Below are positions 6,429-7,389 of a stretch of DNA of 7,389 bases, one piece after another. Position 1 is the stretch's first letter, and every line of letters begins with the position of its first letter. The notes beneath the pieces are model-generated. The model had not been told where the DNA came from and did no database searches. It saw only the letters and a list, made by a program, of their open reading frames with translations. Made by a program: the position numbers and the translations under genes. The DNA is from SP202 sp036339395 (lineage in GTDB: Bacteria; Planctomycetota; Phycisphaerae; Phycisphaerales; SM1A02). The stretch spans positions 1 to 7,389 of the forward strand of contig JAYZBD010000052.1 of NCBI GenBank assembly GCA_036339395.1, read 5' to 3'.

Positions 6429-7389
6429 CGGTATTCATCCAGGTGGACGGCTTGAATGGGTCGATGCGAAGCATGTGGACGGAACTGGAACCAGGCCTGG
6501 GAGTAAGCCAGTTGATTTCCTCGGGCCGGTCATCGAAGGCCGCCCTGTCAAGCGTGTAGAACTCCCTGACGCACCATGGATGCTCCCGCCGGAGACGTTC
6601 ACGAACCAGCAGTTCCATCTCATCCCGCGATGAGGCTGTACCCCAGACGGTTGCATGCGCCTCCCTTGCATGCCCCGTTCCCTCGACTGGGTCGGCCTCG
6701 AGAATGACCACGGCATGCCAGAGGGTCCGACCGATGCGTCGCCCTCGTCCATCGAGATTCGTAGTCGGATCCTCGTCAAGTTCCAGATTCCAATCGTGCT
6801 TGAGTTCCATGAGCAGCTGGTCCATGTCGCAGATCATCTCGGGATGTTCCTCGAGAATCGGGCGAACACCGATTTGTTCAAGCACATCCGTATCGACGCC
6901 GTACCCCGGGTCCGCCACCTGCTTGATTCCATGCCGTGCCAGCATCGATTCCACACGCTCCTGCTCACTGGGATTCACGTGGATCAACAAGCCCTTGTCC
7001 GGATCGAGAAACACCTCGACGAAGGGGTCATCCCCATTGACCCCGATCGCAAGAGATGCTTCCTCAAGGAGCAGGGGTTCATACAGGGCCCATGTTTCCA
7101 GGAACTTCGATCGTTCCATGCCACGTGCCCCGAGATACACGTCTACCGTTCGGTAGGCATCCCGTGAACCAAGTTCGAGGATTCCGAAGACTTCCGATTC
7201 GGGAAGCAGTTCAAGTGCATCATGCAGCAGCGGTGCAAGTCGATCGAGTGAAGCGACCACGTGGAACGTACAGCAGGCTTCTCCCTCGGTCTCATTCCAA
7301 TCAACGCACCAACCTTCGCGTGGGACAAGCCCAGGAACAGGAATGACCCCAAGGGGGAAGACATACCCGTCAAGGACTGTACGAGGCAG
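6421..7389 (-). CDS. Unrecognised conserved-looking protein, N-terminus beyond the window
   Basis: I do not recognise this protein. The frame is open from its TGA at 6421 to the right edge, so the 322 visible residues are a C-terminal portion. The GTG at 7260 has coding-like sequence before it (for example DGYVFPLGVIPVPG and WCVDWNETEGEACC) and is probably an internal valine. The protein is acidic and soluble-looking, with alternating short strands and amphipathic helices. It has no signal peptide in the visible part, no membrane segment and no motif I can name. A Cys pair and a Trp/Cys-rich patch lie in the first 45 visible residues. Its stop overlaps the start of the YkgJ-type gene by 8 bp, so the two are co-transcribed and may act together. 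Confidence 0.8.
   Translation of the reverse strand: MPRTVLDGYVFPLGVIPVPGLVPREGWCVDWNETEGEACCTFHVVASLDRLAPLLHDALELLPESEVFGILELGSRDAYRTVDVYLGARGMERSKFLETWALYEPLLLEEASLAIGVNGDDPFVEVFLDPDKGLLIHVNPSEQERVESMLARHGIKQVADPGYGVDTDVLEQIGVRPILEEHPEMICDMDQLLMELKHDWNLELDEDPTTNLDGRGRRIGRTLWHAVVILEADPVEGTGHAREAHATVWGTASSRDEMELLVRERLRREHPWCVREFYTLDRAAFDDRPEEINWLTPRPGSSSVHMLRIDPFKPSTWMNTDG

Noticed and set aside
1..7389. Defence island, CRISPR array, prophage or mobile element around the HNH gene
   Set aside because: There are no direct repeat arrays, transposase, integrase, methylase or phage genes, and no terminal inverted repeats. The HNH protein is a stand-alone type, and the tRNA pair shows no duplicated attachment sequence that I can see.

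Overview
The window looks like ordinary chromosome from a planctomycete, most likely of the class Phycisphaerae. The main clue is that two secreted proteins end in a short Cys-bracketed double EF-hand-like tail (CPGDLSGDG...WGPCP and CPADFSPDG...WGEC). I recognise this tail as the 'GC-type dockerin' module common in that group. Moderately high GC, purine-rich Shine-Dalgarno sequences and tRNAs without an encoded CCA fit this. The assignment comes from memory of family features, not from a search.

Layout. Positions 3-173 hold two tRNA genes on the minus strand, Ser(GGA) then Pro(GGG), 9 nt apart and probably co-transcribed from a promoter near 185-213. Positions 402-4026 hold three plus-strand genes: a secreted SGNH-hydrolase-like protein with a dockerin-type tail, a cytoplasmic PEBP (YbhB/YbcL) family protein, and a secreted HAF-repeat protein with a shorter dockerin-type tail. 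Positions 4037-7389 hold four minus-strand genes that converge on them. In transcription order these are an unrecognised gene cut by the right edge, a YkgJ-type CxxCxxCC protein that overlaps it by 8 bp, a secreted cyclophilin-FKBP fusion, and an HNH endonuclease. A perfect 8-bp hairpin lies between the YkgJ-type gene and the fusion gene.

How the genes relate. Three proteins have export signals, and two of those share the tail module, so the cell probably handles them by a common surface or secretion route. The periplasmic double prolyl isomerase could help fold exported proteins, but nothing ties it specifically to its neighbours. The unrecognised gene and the YkgJ-type gene are the only pair with clear translational coupling.

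I found no CRISPR array, transposon, phage gene, toxin-antitoxin pair or defence island. The points most worth checking are the cyclophilin-FKBP fusion, a TTG start for the HAF protein, the displaced catalytic Asp in the SGNH-like protein, the cysteine-rich PEBP protein, and the right-edge gene, whose open frame runs past the apparent GTG start to the end of the window.
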